Source: an uncultured Gammaproteobacteria bacterium (lineage in GTDB: Bacteria > Pseudomonadota > Gammaproteobacteria > Arenicellales > Poriferihabitantaceae). Taken from it: a DNA stretch of 64,000 bases. The notes under the pieces were generated by a model. It was not told where the DNA came from and did no database searches. It was given only the letters and a program-made list of their open reading frames with translations. The position numbers and the translations under genes are program-made. Shown piece after piece: positions 21,749-30,049 of this stretch. Position 1 is the stretch's first letter. The number at the start of each line of letters is the position of its first letter. The stretch lies in assembly GCA_947259885.1 (NCBI GenBank), contig CAMYNW010000002.1, forward strand, positions 1-64,000. Direction: 5' to 3'.

Positions 21749-22369
21749 TTAATCCCGCTTCAGTAATACCGAGTCGATAATTCCATATTCCTGGGCTTGC
21801 TCTGTATTCATAAAGTTATCTCGATCTGTATCTTCTTTAATTTTTTCTATGGGTTGACCGGTATGCGAAGACAGGATTCTGTTAAGTCTATCTCGTGTTC
21901 CAAGAATCTCTTTAGTATGAATCTCAATATCTGCGGCCTGCCCCTGGGAGCCTCCCAACGGTTGATGGATCATCACTCTTGAATGAGGCAACGCATGGCG
22001 TTTGCCCTCCGCTCCACCGGCCAGAATGACCGCACCCATACTCGCAGCCTGCCCGATACAAACAGTGCTGACACTTGGGCGGACAAATTGCATCGTATCG
22101 TATATTGCGAGTCCTGACGTCACCACACCTCCAGGGCTATTAATATAAAGAGAAATGTCTTTTTCAGGGTTCTCTGACTCCAGATAAAGCATCTGTGCCA
22201 CGATCAGATTTGCCATCTGGTCTTCGACCTGACCCACCATAAATACAACTCGCTCCTTGAGCAGTCTGGAGTAAATATCGAAAGCACGTTCTCCACGACC
22301 GGTGGTCTCCACCACCATTGGCACCAAGCCTAAAGCTTGTGTTTGGGTGCTATTTTCTGAACTACTCAT
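21749..22369 (-). CDS. clpP: ATP-dependent Clp protease proteolytic subunit ClpP
   Basis: This 206-residue serine peptidase forms the double-heptamer chamber used by ClpX and ClpA. The catalytic Ser110 lies in G-Q-A-A-S-M-G and His135 in M-I-H-Q-P; an Asp near residue 184 completes the triad. The handle-region motif Y-I-N-S-P-G-G is present. It follows tig by about 48 bp, probably in one transcript. Confidence 0.98.
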   Translation of the reverse strand: MSSSENSTQTQALGLVPMVVETTGRGERAFDIYSRLLKERVVFMVGQVEDQMANLIVAQMLYLESENPEKDISLYINSPGGVVTSGLAIYDTMQFVRPSVSTVCIGQAASMGAVILAGGAEGKRHALPHSRVMIHQPLGGSQGQAADIEIHTKEILGTRDRLNRILSSHTGQPIEKIKEDTDRDNFMNTEQAQEYGIIDSVLLKRD

Positions 22370-22417
22370 GTAAAAGGTGCCTCTAGGTTTGGCGACATAG
22401 CTAGGTATAACACACTA

Positions 22418-23719
22418 TCAAGTCGCCTGTGGATTCATGAACTCCTTGAGATCGACCTTCAATTCCTTAACGTCCGCTGTTTCCAACATGGTATTGACCA
22501 CCTGTTCTTCAAGTACTATTGCTTCAATTTGCTGCAATCTTTCCTGATCAGAATAGTAGTAGTTTACAAACGCCTCTGAATCATCATAGCCGGATGCCAT
22601 TTCTTCAATGCGCGCTCTTACAGATTCGGCATTCACTTTGATCTCATTCTTTTCAATGACATCCCTCGCAATTAATCCGAGAGCCACGCGCTTCTTAGCC
22701 TCTTCGGCATAATTATTGCGGTCAATATCTTTTGCGGGAATCCCCTGAGCGCTGAGCTGCTGAGTTATCGTCTGCACCGCCCGATCTATTTCCTCTTCGA
22801 CCAGTGCCTTGGGCACCTCAATTTTGTTGGCTTCGTGCAAGGCCTCCATTACCCGGTCACGCATTGTAGAGCGCAGACGAGTCGAGAGTTCCCTCTCCAG
22901 ACTTGTTCTGATTTCCTCGCGCATTTTGTCCATACCGCCCTCGGTAATGCCTAGAGTTTCAGCAAAAGCATCATCCAGATTTGGCAGTGTCGCTTTCTCG
23001 ACTTTGTTGACCTGTATTTCAAAGTTTACATCCTTGCCTGCCACCTCAGCACCGTGATAGTCCTCTGGAAAAGTGAACGCGACAGTTTTCGATTCACCAG
23101 CCTTAACGCCCACTAGAGCTGCGTCGAATTCTTCCAACATCTGGCCTTCCCCAAGTACGAACGGGAAGTCCTTAGCGGTTCCACCAGGAAAGGACTCACC
23201 GTCGATCTTACCTTCGAAATCAATAGTGACCTGATCTCCTATTTCCGAACTTCCGTCCTTAGCCTCATATTTTGCGTTGCGTTTTCGCAAGTCTTCAAGG
23301 GTTCGTTCGACATCACTTTCTGAAACTTCGCAAACCGGTTTTTCGATGGTTTTTCCTTCTAGTGTGGATGAGGGAATTTCAGGAAACAATTCGATCGTGG
23401 CCACATATTCAAGGTCGCTACCTGCCTCGTAAGGGGTCGGCTCGATCGACACCAGACCCGCTGGAGCGATCTTCTGATCCATCAATGCTTCCTGATAGCT
23501 CGAATGTATCGTGTCACTGATGACTTCGTTAATCACTTGATGAGAATATCGCTTCTCGATCACGCTCCTTGGTGCCTTGCCAGGTCTGAATCCGGGGATC
23601 TTTGCCTGTTTAGAAACATTCTTGAGACGCTTCTCTATCTCCTGACCTAATTCGTCGGATGGAACCGAGATAGTCAGCTTTCGCTCAATTGCCCCTGACT
23701 CTTCAACCGTTACTTGCAT
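22418..23719 (-). CDS. tig: Trigger factor (ribosome-associated chaperone, PPIase)
   Basis: This is a 433-residue chaperone that meets nascent chains at the ribosome exit. The N-terminal ribosome-binding signature G-F-R-P-G-K-A-P lies near residues 43-50. The FKBP-type domain is around residues 155-245 (G-D-x-V-x-I-D-F-x-G, F-P-x-x-Y), followed by a long helical C-terminal domain. It leads the tig-clpP-clpX-lon block and lies downstream of the Pro-Arg-His-Leu tRNA cluster, an order shared with other gammaproteobacteria. Confidence 0.98.
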   Translation of the reverse strand: MQVTVEESGAIERKLTISVPSDELGQEIEKRLKNVSKQAKIPGFRPGKAPRSVIEKRYSHQVINEVISDTIHSSYQEALMDQKIAPAGLVSIEPTPYEAGSDLEYVATIELFPEIPSSTLEGKTIEKPVCEVSESDVERTLEDLRKRNAKYEAKDGSSEIGDQVTIDFEGKIDGESFPGGTAKDFPFVLGEGQMLEEFDAALVGVKAGESKTVAFTFPEDYHGAEVAGKDVNFEIQVNKVEKATLPNLDDAFAETLGITEGGMDKMREEIRTSLERELSTRLRSTMRDRVMEALHEANKIEVPKALVEEEIDRAVQTITQQLSAQGIPAKDIDRNNYAEEAKKRVALGLIARDVIEKNEIKVNAESVRARIEEMASGYDDSEAFVNYYYSDQERLQQIEAIVLEEQVVNTMLETADVKELKVDLKEFMNPQAT

Positions 23720-23806
23720 CGTACTAATATCCTAAATTCAGCAAAAAAAATTATTTAAATTGACAAATTTGTGCCGCAATGCATTCGTAAGCGCCACAAC
23801 AAAAGT

Positions 23807-23892
<86 letters not shown>

Positions 23893-24005
23893 ATGTATCT
23901 TTGGCCTGTGTCAGGTTGGACATTGATCCAAAGCCTTACCAGCATACTCAGGTTTCAATTTTAAGTTGCTTGTTGAGAAACAACCTTCATCGGAAAAAAT
24001 TGTGT

Positions 24006-24082
24006 TGGGGTGAACGATGGGGCTCGAACCCACGACCACCGGAATCACAATCCGGGGCTCTACCAACTGAGCTACGCTCACC
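24006..24082 (-). tRNA. tRNA-His (anticodon GUG)
   Basis: This is a cloverleaf with the extra encoded G at position -1 typical of tRNA-His. The acceptor GTGAGCG pairs with CGTTCAC, the discriminator is C, CCA is encoded, and the anticodon stem-loop CCGGA-TTGTGAT-TCCGG has anticodon GTG. It lies between the split tRNA-Arg and tRNA-Leu. Confidence 0.96.
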
Positions 24083-24114
24083 ATACACAAAACCTTCCAA
24101 CATCCGCCAGTAAA

Positions 24115-24484
24115 TGGCGCGCCCGACAGGACTCGAACCTGTAACCTACGGCTTAGCTTACCCGCTACGGCTTTCACCGCCTGACTGGCCGACCTAATTA
24201 TATCTTCTACCAGAGCAGTTTGTGGTCTGGACTATATCTTCACCATCTCAGGTGGGGCACGTATAGTCTCTACGGATCCCGCCGGAGTTGCTTAAGCATT
24301 CTGCGGTGGTTTCCTCGGGGTTGCCATCGCCGTGACGCGTTAAGGTTTCACCGATACAGTGCCCTCCACTTCGGCAGTTTCATTCCCACCGAAGGCTCCT
24401 TTATCCGCAATTCCAGGCGCCTGCCGGCGACCTGATATGGCGGAGCTCAAAGGCCGTTGCTCTATCCAGTTGAGCTACGGGCGC
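24115..24484 (-). tRNA. tRNA-Arg (anticodon UCU) interrupted by a group I intron
   Basis: The 5' exon is 24450-24484 (35 nt, begins GCGCCCGTAGCTCA). The 3' exon is 24115-24156 (42 nt, ends with encoded CCA). Joined, they give a perfect 77-nt cloverleaf: acceptor GCGCCCG/CGGGCGC, anticodon stem ACGGC/GCCGT, loop CTTCTAA with anticodon TCT, and T-arm ACAGGTTCGAGTCCTGT. The gene is cut between nucleotides 34 and 35, inside the anticodon, so the gene cannot work without splicing. It is second in the Pro-Arg-His-Leu cluster; the equivalent genes in related bacteria are normally uninterrupted. Confidence 0.93.
24157..24449 (-). ncRNA. Group I intron in the tRNA-Arg anticodon loop
   Basis: This 293-nt intron ends in G, as group I introns do, and follows a U in the 5' exon. 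The conserved core is legible on the minus strand. The P element is AATTGCGGATAAAGGAGCC (24394-24412), the R element GTAGAGACTATACG (24260-24273) and the S element AAGATATAGTCC (24229-24240). R ACTATA and S TATAGT are perfect complements, forming P7. Size and core suggest the small self-splicing IC3 type known from bacterial tRNA genes. There is no endonuclease ORF. A P1 guide is less clear: intron AGGTC can pair with exon GGCCT, but the splice-site U then faces C rather than the usual G. Confidence 0.9.
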
Positions 24485-24505
24485 AACGGATAAAACCGTA
24501 AAATC

Positions 24506-24582
24506 TGGTCGGGGTAGAGAGATTCGAACTCCCGACATCCTGCTCCCAAAGCAGGCGCGCTACCAGACTGCGCTATACCCCG
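24506..24582 (-). tRNA. tRNA-Pro (anticodon UGG)
   Basis: This is a 77-nt cloverleaf. The acceptor CGGGGTA pairs with TACCCCG, the anticodon stem-loop CCTGC-TTTGGGA-GCAGG has anticodon TGG, the T-loop is GTTCGAAT, and CCA is encoded. It is first in the cluster, directly behind the cluster promoter. Confidence 0.96.
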
Positions 24583-24654
24583 TATTCATGACACCAAACC
24601 CCTGTAAACAGGGTAAAAATTACGCTTTCAGGGGCTTTTGGTCAAGGGCGGCGA

Positions 24655-24683
24655 ACTATACGACCAATAATAACAGTCGTCAA
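24655..24683 (-). promoter_or_regulatory. Promoter of the tRNA cluster (stringent type)
   Basis: On the minus strand TTGACG (24678-24683) and TATAGT (24655-24660) are separated by 17 bp and followed by a GC-rich discriminator TCGCCGCCC. This is the same design as the rrn promoter in this window and typical of stable-RNA promoters. tRNA-Pro begins about 65 bp downstream of the likely start. Confidence 0.75.
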
Positions 24684-24752
24684 TGGCGCAAACCTTGTTG
24701 TCGCAGGCGTTTACACGAGATTTAGCATTGTGTGCAAAAGCCTCCTGTCAGG

Positions 24753-24778
24753 CTTGAAATGATCATCTGAAGCCCCAT
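24753..24778 (+). promoter_or_regulatory. Sigma-32 (heat-shock) promoter of htpG
   Basis: CTTGAAA (24753-24759) and CCCCAT (24773-24778, followed by TTT) are separated by 13 bp and match the RpoH consensus CTTGAAA-N11-16-CCCCATNT. The start would fall near 24787, about 30 bp before the htpG ATG. This fits the known heat-shock control of htpG. Confidence 0.88.
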
Positions 24779-24816
24779 TTTCGGCTGCACAGGAATTTCA
24801 CATAATTTTGATCTCA

Positions 24817-26715
24817 ATGAGCAATCAATCCACAATAGAAAAACACGCCTTTCAGGCTGAGGTCCAACAGCTGCTGCAGCTGATGATCCACTCACTTTAC
24901 AGTAACAAGGAGATTTTCCTGCGGGAACTCATATCCAACGCCTCCGACGCCTGCGACAAGCTGAGGTTTCTGTCGCTCACGGATAAGGCACTCCTTGAAG
25001 ACGATGAAGCCCTCGGAATTTGGGTGGATGCCGATCCAAAGAAAAAGACTGTCACAATCCGCGACAACGGAATAGGCATGAGCGCCGAAGAAGTGATCGA
25101 TGATATCGGTACCATTGCCCGCTCCGGGACCCGCAAATTTCTCGAACAGATCAAACAAGGAGAAGACGCCGACAACAGTCTGATTGGTCAGTTTGGGGTC
25201 GGGTTTTACTCAAGCTTTCTGGTGGCGAAGGAGGTGACGCTGCTCACCCGTAAAGCCGGTACACCCGCCTCAGAAGGCACCAAATGGACGTCGGACGGCA
25301 GTGGCGAGTACACCACTGAACAGGTGGACAGACCAGAACGAGGGACTGAAATCACCCTGACACTTGAGAAGGAAAACAAAGAGTATCTGGAAAACTACCG
25401 AATTCGCAGCGTCATCTCCAAGTATTCTGACCATATCTCTCTTCCGATTCAGATGCTGAAAGAACCGGAGAAGGACGACAAGGGCAAGGTGATCAAGGGC
25501 CAGGACCCGGTATGGGAAACCATCAACAAGGGATCTGCATTATGGGCTCGACCAAAAGCTGATATCAGCGAAGAAGAACACAATACTTTCTACACTTCGT
25601 TAACCTACGATCCAGAGCCTCCGGCACTGGTCCTGCACAATCGGGTAGAAGGAAAGATGGAGTACATCGCCCTGTTCTACGTTCCCTCGAAAGCACCATA
25701 CGACCTTTGGGATCGAGAACAGCGTCACGGCATCAAGCTCTACGTTCGACGTATTTTTATTTCAGACGACGCCAAGCAGTTGATGCCCAACTATCTGCGT
25801 TTCGTGCGTGGCCTGGTGGACTCTGCTGACCTGCCGCTTAACGTGTCACGAGAGTTTCTCCAGCAGAACAAAGAAATTGACAAGATCCGGGCAGCTTCGG
25901 TTAAGAAGGTTCTGTCCGAACTAAAGAAACTCGCCACCAAAGATCCAGACAAATACTTAGGCTTGTGGACAGAGTACGGCAAAGTGTTAAAAGAAGGCCT
26001 TATCGAGGACAGCGATAACAAGGACACCATTGCCAAACTGGTACGATTTTCTTCCACTCATCTGGACGATGATCCACAAACCGTATCTCTCGATGATTAC
26101 ATCGCCCGCATGCCGGAAAAGCAAAAAGCGATCTACTATGTCACCGCGGATAGCCACCAGGCTGCAAAATCATCACCCCATCTAGAGGTGTTTCGTAAGA
26201 ATGATGTTGAGGTGCTGCTCCTATCGGATCCGGTAGATGAATGGGTGGTTAATCACCTGACGACCTACGAAGAGAAGCCACTGCAGTCGATTGCCCGGGG
26301 TGATTTAGATATTGACGAACTAAAGGGTGAAGACGGCAAAGAGGAAGCGGAAAAGCAGAAAGAGGCCATGCAGCCTCTGGTCGACAAGTTCAAATCCATT
26401 CTTGAAGACAAGGTCAAGGACGTGAGATTGTCGAATCGGCTAGTAGACTCTCCAGCCTGCCTGGTCGCGGACCAGCACGACCTTGGCGGAAATATGGAGC
26501 GTATTCTTCAGGCCATGGGACAAGATGCTCCGAGCACAAAACCAATCCTTGAGATTAATCCGGAACACGGAATCGTTAAGCAAATAAGTGCCGAAAGCGA
26601 TAGCGTAGAAGATTGGGCCAACGTTCTGTTCGACCAGGCGGCATTGGCAGAAGGCGCCTCGCTCAAGGATCCGGCGGGATATGTAGCCAGAGTGAATAAA
26701 CTCCTTGCCGCTTAA
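24817..26715 (+). CDS. htpG: Hsp90-family molecular chaperone HtpG
   Basis: This is a 632-residue dimeric ATPase chaperone. The GHKL ATP site is intact: E-L-I-S-N-A-S-D-A near the N-terminus, D-N-G-I-G-M, and G-x-F-G-V-G-F-Y-S. A middle domain (L-Y-V-R-R-I-F-I, R-G-x-V-D-S-x-D-L-P-L-N-V-S-R-E) and a C-terminal dimerisation domain follow. The ATG at 24817 is preferred over an in-frame TTG nine bases earlier. It is divergent from the tRNA cluster. Confidence 0.98.
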   Translation: MSNQSTIEKHAFQAEVQQLLQLMIHSLYSNKEIFLRELISNASDACDKLRFLSLTDKALLEDDEALGIWVDADPKKKTVTIRDNGIGMSAEEVIDDIGTIARSGTRKFLEQIKQGEDADNSLIGQFGVGFYSSFLVAKEVTLLTRKAGTPASEGTKWTSDGSGEYTTEQVDRPERGTEITLTLEKENKEYLENYRIRSVISKYSDHISLPIQMLKEPEKDDKGKVIKGQDPVWETINKGSALWARPKADISEEEHNTFYTSLTYDPEPPALVLHNRVEGKMEYIALFYVPSKAPYDLWDREQRHGIKLYVRRIFISDDAKQLMPNYLRFVRGLVDSADLPLNVSREFLQQNKEIDKIRAASVKKVLSELKKLATKDPDKYLGLWTEYGKVLKEGLIEDSDNKDTIAKLVRFSSTHLDDDPQTVSLDDYIARMPEKQKAIYYVTADSHQAAKSSPHLEVFRKNDVEVLLLSDPVDEWVVNHLTTYEEKPLQSIARGDLDIDELKGEDGKEEAEKQKEAMQPLVDKFKSILEDKVKDVRLSNRLVDSPACLVADQHDLGGNMERILQAMGQDAPSTKPILEINPEHGIVKQISAESDSVEDWANVLFDQAALAEGASLKDPAGYVARVNKLLAA

Positions 26716-26884
26716 GCACCAAATTGAACAAGTTGGGATCTGATCATACGGTTATGTATATACACTTTCTCCCTGATCTGACAACCAGGCGGACACTCTC
26801 GTATGCATGATGATTAATTGACCGCTCCCCGGCTACAGTCATCCCTTCGAAGGAAGGAATCAGGCGACTTTACAAAATCAAGTC

Positions 26885-27148
26885 TCACTCTGTGCCAATC
26901 TGCTGCAAGCTCCACTGATTATCATTGATCTGTTTCAAAATCAGGCGCTGTGCCGCAGGTATGTTCTGGTTGATAAGCTGAATCAGATCATCGATGACAA
27001 CGCTCTGGTAAAGGTGATAGATGTGACCAGACGGAACACGTATCAGAACCTCCGAAAGATCGATTATTTCGACTCCATTGAGATCATCAAGATGATTGCC
27101 GGGCAAATCCCTTCGAAGCAAGTTGCAATAACCCGAAATTTTCCCCAC
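26885..27148 (-). CDS. Small hypothetical protein
   Basis: This is an 87-codon frame beginning with GTG, 69 bp downstream of the EamA gene and on the same strand. The residue mix is protein-like (many Ile, Leu, Asp and Gln) with no signal peptide or membrane segment and no domain I recognise. The lack of an ATG and of a clear ribosome site keeps confidence low; it could also be a decayed remnant. Confidence 0.33.
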   Translation of the reverse strand: MGKISGYCNLLRRDLPGNHLDDLNGVEIIDLSEVLIRVPSGHIYHLYQSVVIDDLIQLINQNIPAAQRLILKQINDNQWSLQQIGTE

Positions 27149-27217
27149 ACAATTGTCTTTATCACAACATCTAACATGTCGAGTCAGATGCCAACTAATT
27201 CTGATCCGACAAATTCT

Positions 27218-28138
27218 TCAACTTTTTCCGTCAGCTTTAACCGCGCTCGAATGCGAGCGCGGCCTGACCATTGCCATCCCGATTAACATCAGACTCAAGG
27301 CAATCCAGATCAAAATGGAATGCTGTTCCTGAAACAGCCAGATTCCCCACCCTATTCCAGCGATGGTCACGACATAACCCATCATACTGGCAAACACCGC
27401 GCCGGATGATTTGATCAGATAAAGAAATACCAAGTAAGCGAAACTGTTAACCAACATTAAGATCACCACGGATGCTTCAGCAATACTTAGAGGCAAATCA
27501 AGCGGCACAAATGCATCTTTCACAATCACCACCGGCAACATCAACAATGTAGCCATAAACATCCCTCCCATGAGCAAACAAATCATGTCTGTATCATCCG
27601 GAACTTTTACCTCAACATACATATTTTCCATGGTATAGCAAACCGCAGCAACCAAAGCGACGAGCAACCAGGGCACCATGCTGCGATCCGGCAACGCCTC
27701 TGGCCTCGAGAGTAGAACCATGGCGACAAAACCCAGCAACACGCCAAGCATGCGCATCGATGACCGCCTATCAACTCCCAGCACCAGCGATACCGCGTAA
27801 GTCATCATCGGCACCAGCGCCACTGTAATCGCTAATACACCGGCAGGCAGATGTCGCGCAGCGTAAAAATACAACACCCCTGGCACTGCCGTACCCAGCA
27901 CTGCGATCACGGTAAAGCGAATCAAGTTGTCGCGATTAAGCCGCGGCCATTTGCCTCGCACCAGACTGACAACTGCCAGCAACATGCCGCCACCCAGCGC
28001 TTGCCAGAATCCCAGGCCAATAGGATGGAAATCTGCTTGAGCGGCGATCCTCGCCAATGAAAAGGTGGACCCCCATACCGAGCCAGCTATCAGCACCAGC
28101 AAATATGGCCAGATCACACGCATAGCTGGAGGCAGCAT
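27218..28138 (-). CDS. EamA/DMT-family transporter
   Basis: This is a protein of 306 residues with ten predicted membrane helices arranged as two EamA repeats. The first repeat opens with G-S-V-W-G-S-T-F near the N-terminus. Members export or import amino acids and other metabolites; the substrate is not readable. The ATG at 28138 lies 7 bp after the tag stop codon, so the two probably form an operon. The open frame extends upstream into tag, but those residues overlap the glycosylase and do not look like the family. Confidence 0.9.
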   Translation of the reverse strand: MLPPAMRVIWPYLLVLIAGSVWGSTFSLARIAAQADFHPIGLGFWQALGGGMLLAVVSLVRGKWPRLNRDNLIRFTVIAVLGTAVPGVLYFYAARHLPAGVLAITVALVPMMTYAVSLVLGVDRRSSMRMLGVLLGFVAMVLLSRPEALPDRSMVPWLLVALVAAVCYTMENMYVEVKVPDDTDMICLLMGGMFMATLLMLPVVIVKDAFVPLDLPLSIAEASVVILMLVNSFAYLVFLYLIKSSGAVFASMMGYVVTIAGIGWGIWLFQEQHSILIWIALSLMLIGMAMVRPRSHSSAVKADGKS

Positions 28139-28145
28139 AGCGTGC

Positions 28146-28709
28146 CTAGGAATGAACTTGTTGGTATCGGAAGCAGCTGACCAGGTGATCGTTAACCATG
28201 CCCGAGGCCTGCATAAACGCATACACGATAGTACTGCCCACAAATGTGAAGCCGCGCTTTTTCAGATCTTTGCTGATTTGATCGGAAAGAGCCGTATTTG
28301 CCGGCACCTTGGCCAGAGTGCGAAAGCGATTCTGCAGCGGCGTACCATCAACAAAATCCCAGAAATACTGGTCCAGATTTAGACCCTTTTCACGCATTTC
28401 CAAATACGCTCGAGCGTTCTTCACAAACCCGTTGACCTTGAGCCGGTTGCGAACAATACCGGGATTTTGCAGCAGTTTTTCGACTCGCTTATCGCTGTAG
28501 CGTGCGATCTTGCTGGCATCAAAATTATCGAACGCTTTACGGTAATTATCGCGCTTCTTCAGTATCGTGATCCAGCTCAGGCCTGCCTGCGCCCCCTCAA
28601 GACACAAAAATTCAAATAACAGGCGTTCGTCGTGCAGCGGTGACCCCCATTCGTTATCGTGATAGTCGATATAGACCGGATCTTCACCACACCAGGTACA
28701 TCTTTTCAT
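28146..28709 (-). CDS. tag: DNA-3-methyladenine glycosylase I
   Basis: This is a 187-residue base-excision enzyme removing 3-methyladenine from alkylated DNA. The start M-K-R-C-x-W, the Y-H-D-N-E-W-G block and the C-terminal H-L-x-x-C (N-D-H-L-V-S-C) provide the Cys/His zinc site known for Tag. The core W-I-T-I-L-x-K-R helix-hairpin segment is also present. The ATG at 28709 is used; an upstream in-frame GTG adds seven residues not seen in the family. It is divergent from the M20 peptidase gene. Confidence 0.96.
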   Translation of the reverse strand: MKRCTWCGEDPVYIDYHDNEWGSPLHDERLLFEFLCLEGAQAGLSWITILKKRDNYRKAFDNFDASKIARYSDKRVEKLLQNPGIVRNRLKVNGFVKNARAYLEMREKGLNLDQYFWDFVDGTPLQNRFRTLAKVPANTALSDQISKDLKKRGFTFVGSTIVYAFMQASGMVNDHLVSCFRYQQVHS

Positions 28710-28816
28710 CGTATTGTCTTTTACTTTCACTGTTTACCCGTCGCGCCGATGGAAAATCCAAGAGCAGGATTGTACTCTTGAGTCTTGAGCAACTAAATAT
28801 CGGGCGACAAACAATC

Positions 28817-30016
28817 ATGCCCCCATCGAGCTACTCACTCCAAGCTTTACTAAAACAGGTCGATCAAGGGTCAATCGTCGAGCTGCTTCGCGAGATGATT
28901 GCCATTCCAAGCGTAAATCCTTTTGACGAGCCTGCTAATGAAGACTGCAGAGAGCTGGAAATCGCGGATTACTACCAGTCCAGGATGGACCATTTGGGAC
29001 TGCTGACCTCAAGGCGGGATGTGGTGTCCGGCAGGCCAAATATTTTTGGCCGCGTAAAGGGAAATGGGGCTGGACCTTGTGTCATGCTCGCGGGTCATCT
29101 GGATACCGTCGGCGTGACGGGATACAGCAATCCTTTCGATCCTGTAATTCGAAACAAGCGCGTCTATGGTCGCGGCAGTTGCGATATGAAGGCTGGTTTA
29201 GCCGCATTTATAGAAGTGGCGAGAATCATCATTCAAAATGACATCGAGTTAGCTGGTGATCTGCTGATTGCGGGTATTGCCGATGAAGAACATCATATGA
29301 TTGGCTCCAAGGAAATTCGAGAAAATGGTCCGATTCCAGACTTCGCGATTGTCGGAGAGCCCACTGAACTTGAGGTCTGTCACGCCCATAAGGGACAGTT
29401 GTGTATGCACATTCGCACACATGGACGCGCCTGTCACTCCAGCATGCCTGAACTCGGGATCAACGCTATTACCCACATGTCAAAGGTGATCGCTGCTTTT
29501 GAAGGATATAATGACGAGCTAAGGTCACGACCCGCGCACCCGGTATGTGGCCATGGTCGATTCAGCCCAGGTGTCATAAGAGGCGGTGATATCGCTTCCT
29601 CTGTGCCGGATTACTGCGAGCTTGAGGTCGACCGCCGCATGTTAGTAGGCGAATCAACCGAGAGTGTAGTAAGCGAATACAGAAAACGTATCGATCCTTT
29701 GACCTCAAGTGTGCCAGGGTTTAACTATGAAATTGGTCCCGCCACTATTGAAATTTCTGCATTAGATACTCCGCTGGAATCTCCTGTCGTAGAACAATCA
29801 GCGCAGGCATTCAGCGATACTGTTGGTCGAGCCACTGAACTCGCACCTTTCGCCGGGGCGACCGATGCCCCTAATTTATTGTGTCCAGCGGTCATCTGCG
29901 GACCGGGATCAATTCGACAGGCCCATACTCTTGATGAATTTGTCGAAATCGATCAAGTGACCGATGCCGCGAAGATTTACCTCCGAACGGTTCTTGCGAT
30001 GCAGTTGATTGTTTAG
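28817..30016 (+). CDS. M20-family metallopeptidase (ArgE/DapE type)
   Basis: This is a 399-residue di-zinc amidohydrolase. The metal ligands are in G-H-L-D-T-V, G-R-G-S-C-D-M-K and the catalytic D-E-E-H, with further ligands at G-E-P-T-E and a late His (R-Q-A-H-T). Homologues deacylate N-acyl amino acids or cut dipeptides; acetylornithine deacetylase is the closest general description, but the substrate is uncertain. It starts at ATG 28817; in-frame codons upstream overlap tag and are not family-like. An antiporter gene follows 33 bp later. Confidence 0.92.
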   Translation: MPPSSYSLQALLKQVDQGSIVELLREMIAIPSVNPFDEPANEDCRELEIADYYQSRMDHLGLLTSRRDVVSGRPNIFGRVKGNGAGPCVMLAGHLDTVGVTGYSNPFDPVIRNKRVYGRGSCDMKAGLAAFIEVARIIIQNDIELAGDLLIAGIADEEHHMIGSKEIRENGPIPDFAIVGEPTELEVCHAHKGQLCMHIRTHGRACHSSMPELGINAITHMSKVIAAFEGYNDELRSRPAHPVCGHGRFSPGVIRGGDIASSVPDYCELEVDRRMLVGESTESVVSEYRKRIDPLTSSVPGFNYEIGPATIEISALDTPLESPVVEQSAQAFSDTVGRATELAPFAGATDAPNLLCPAVICGPGSIRQAHTLDEFVEIDQVTDAAKIYLRTVLAMQLIV

Positions 30017-30049
30017 AATCCCACAACAAACTGAACCCCCTGCCTCGTA

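Noticed and set aside
24157..24449. Separate second tRNA or tmRNA in the insert
   Set aside because: The insert has group I core elements and no cloverleaf of its own; the flanks complete one tRNA-Arg.
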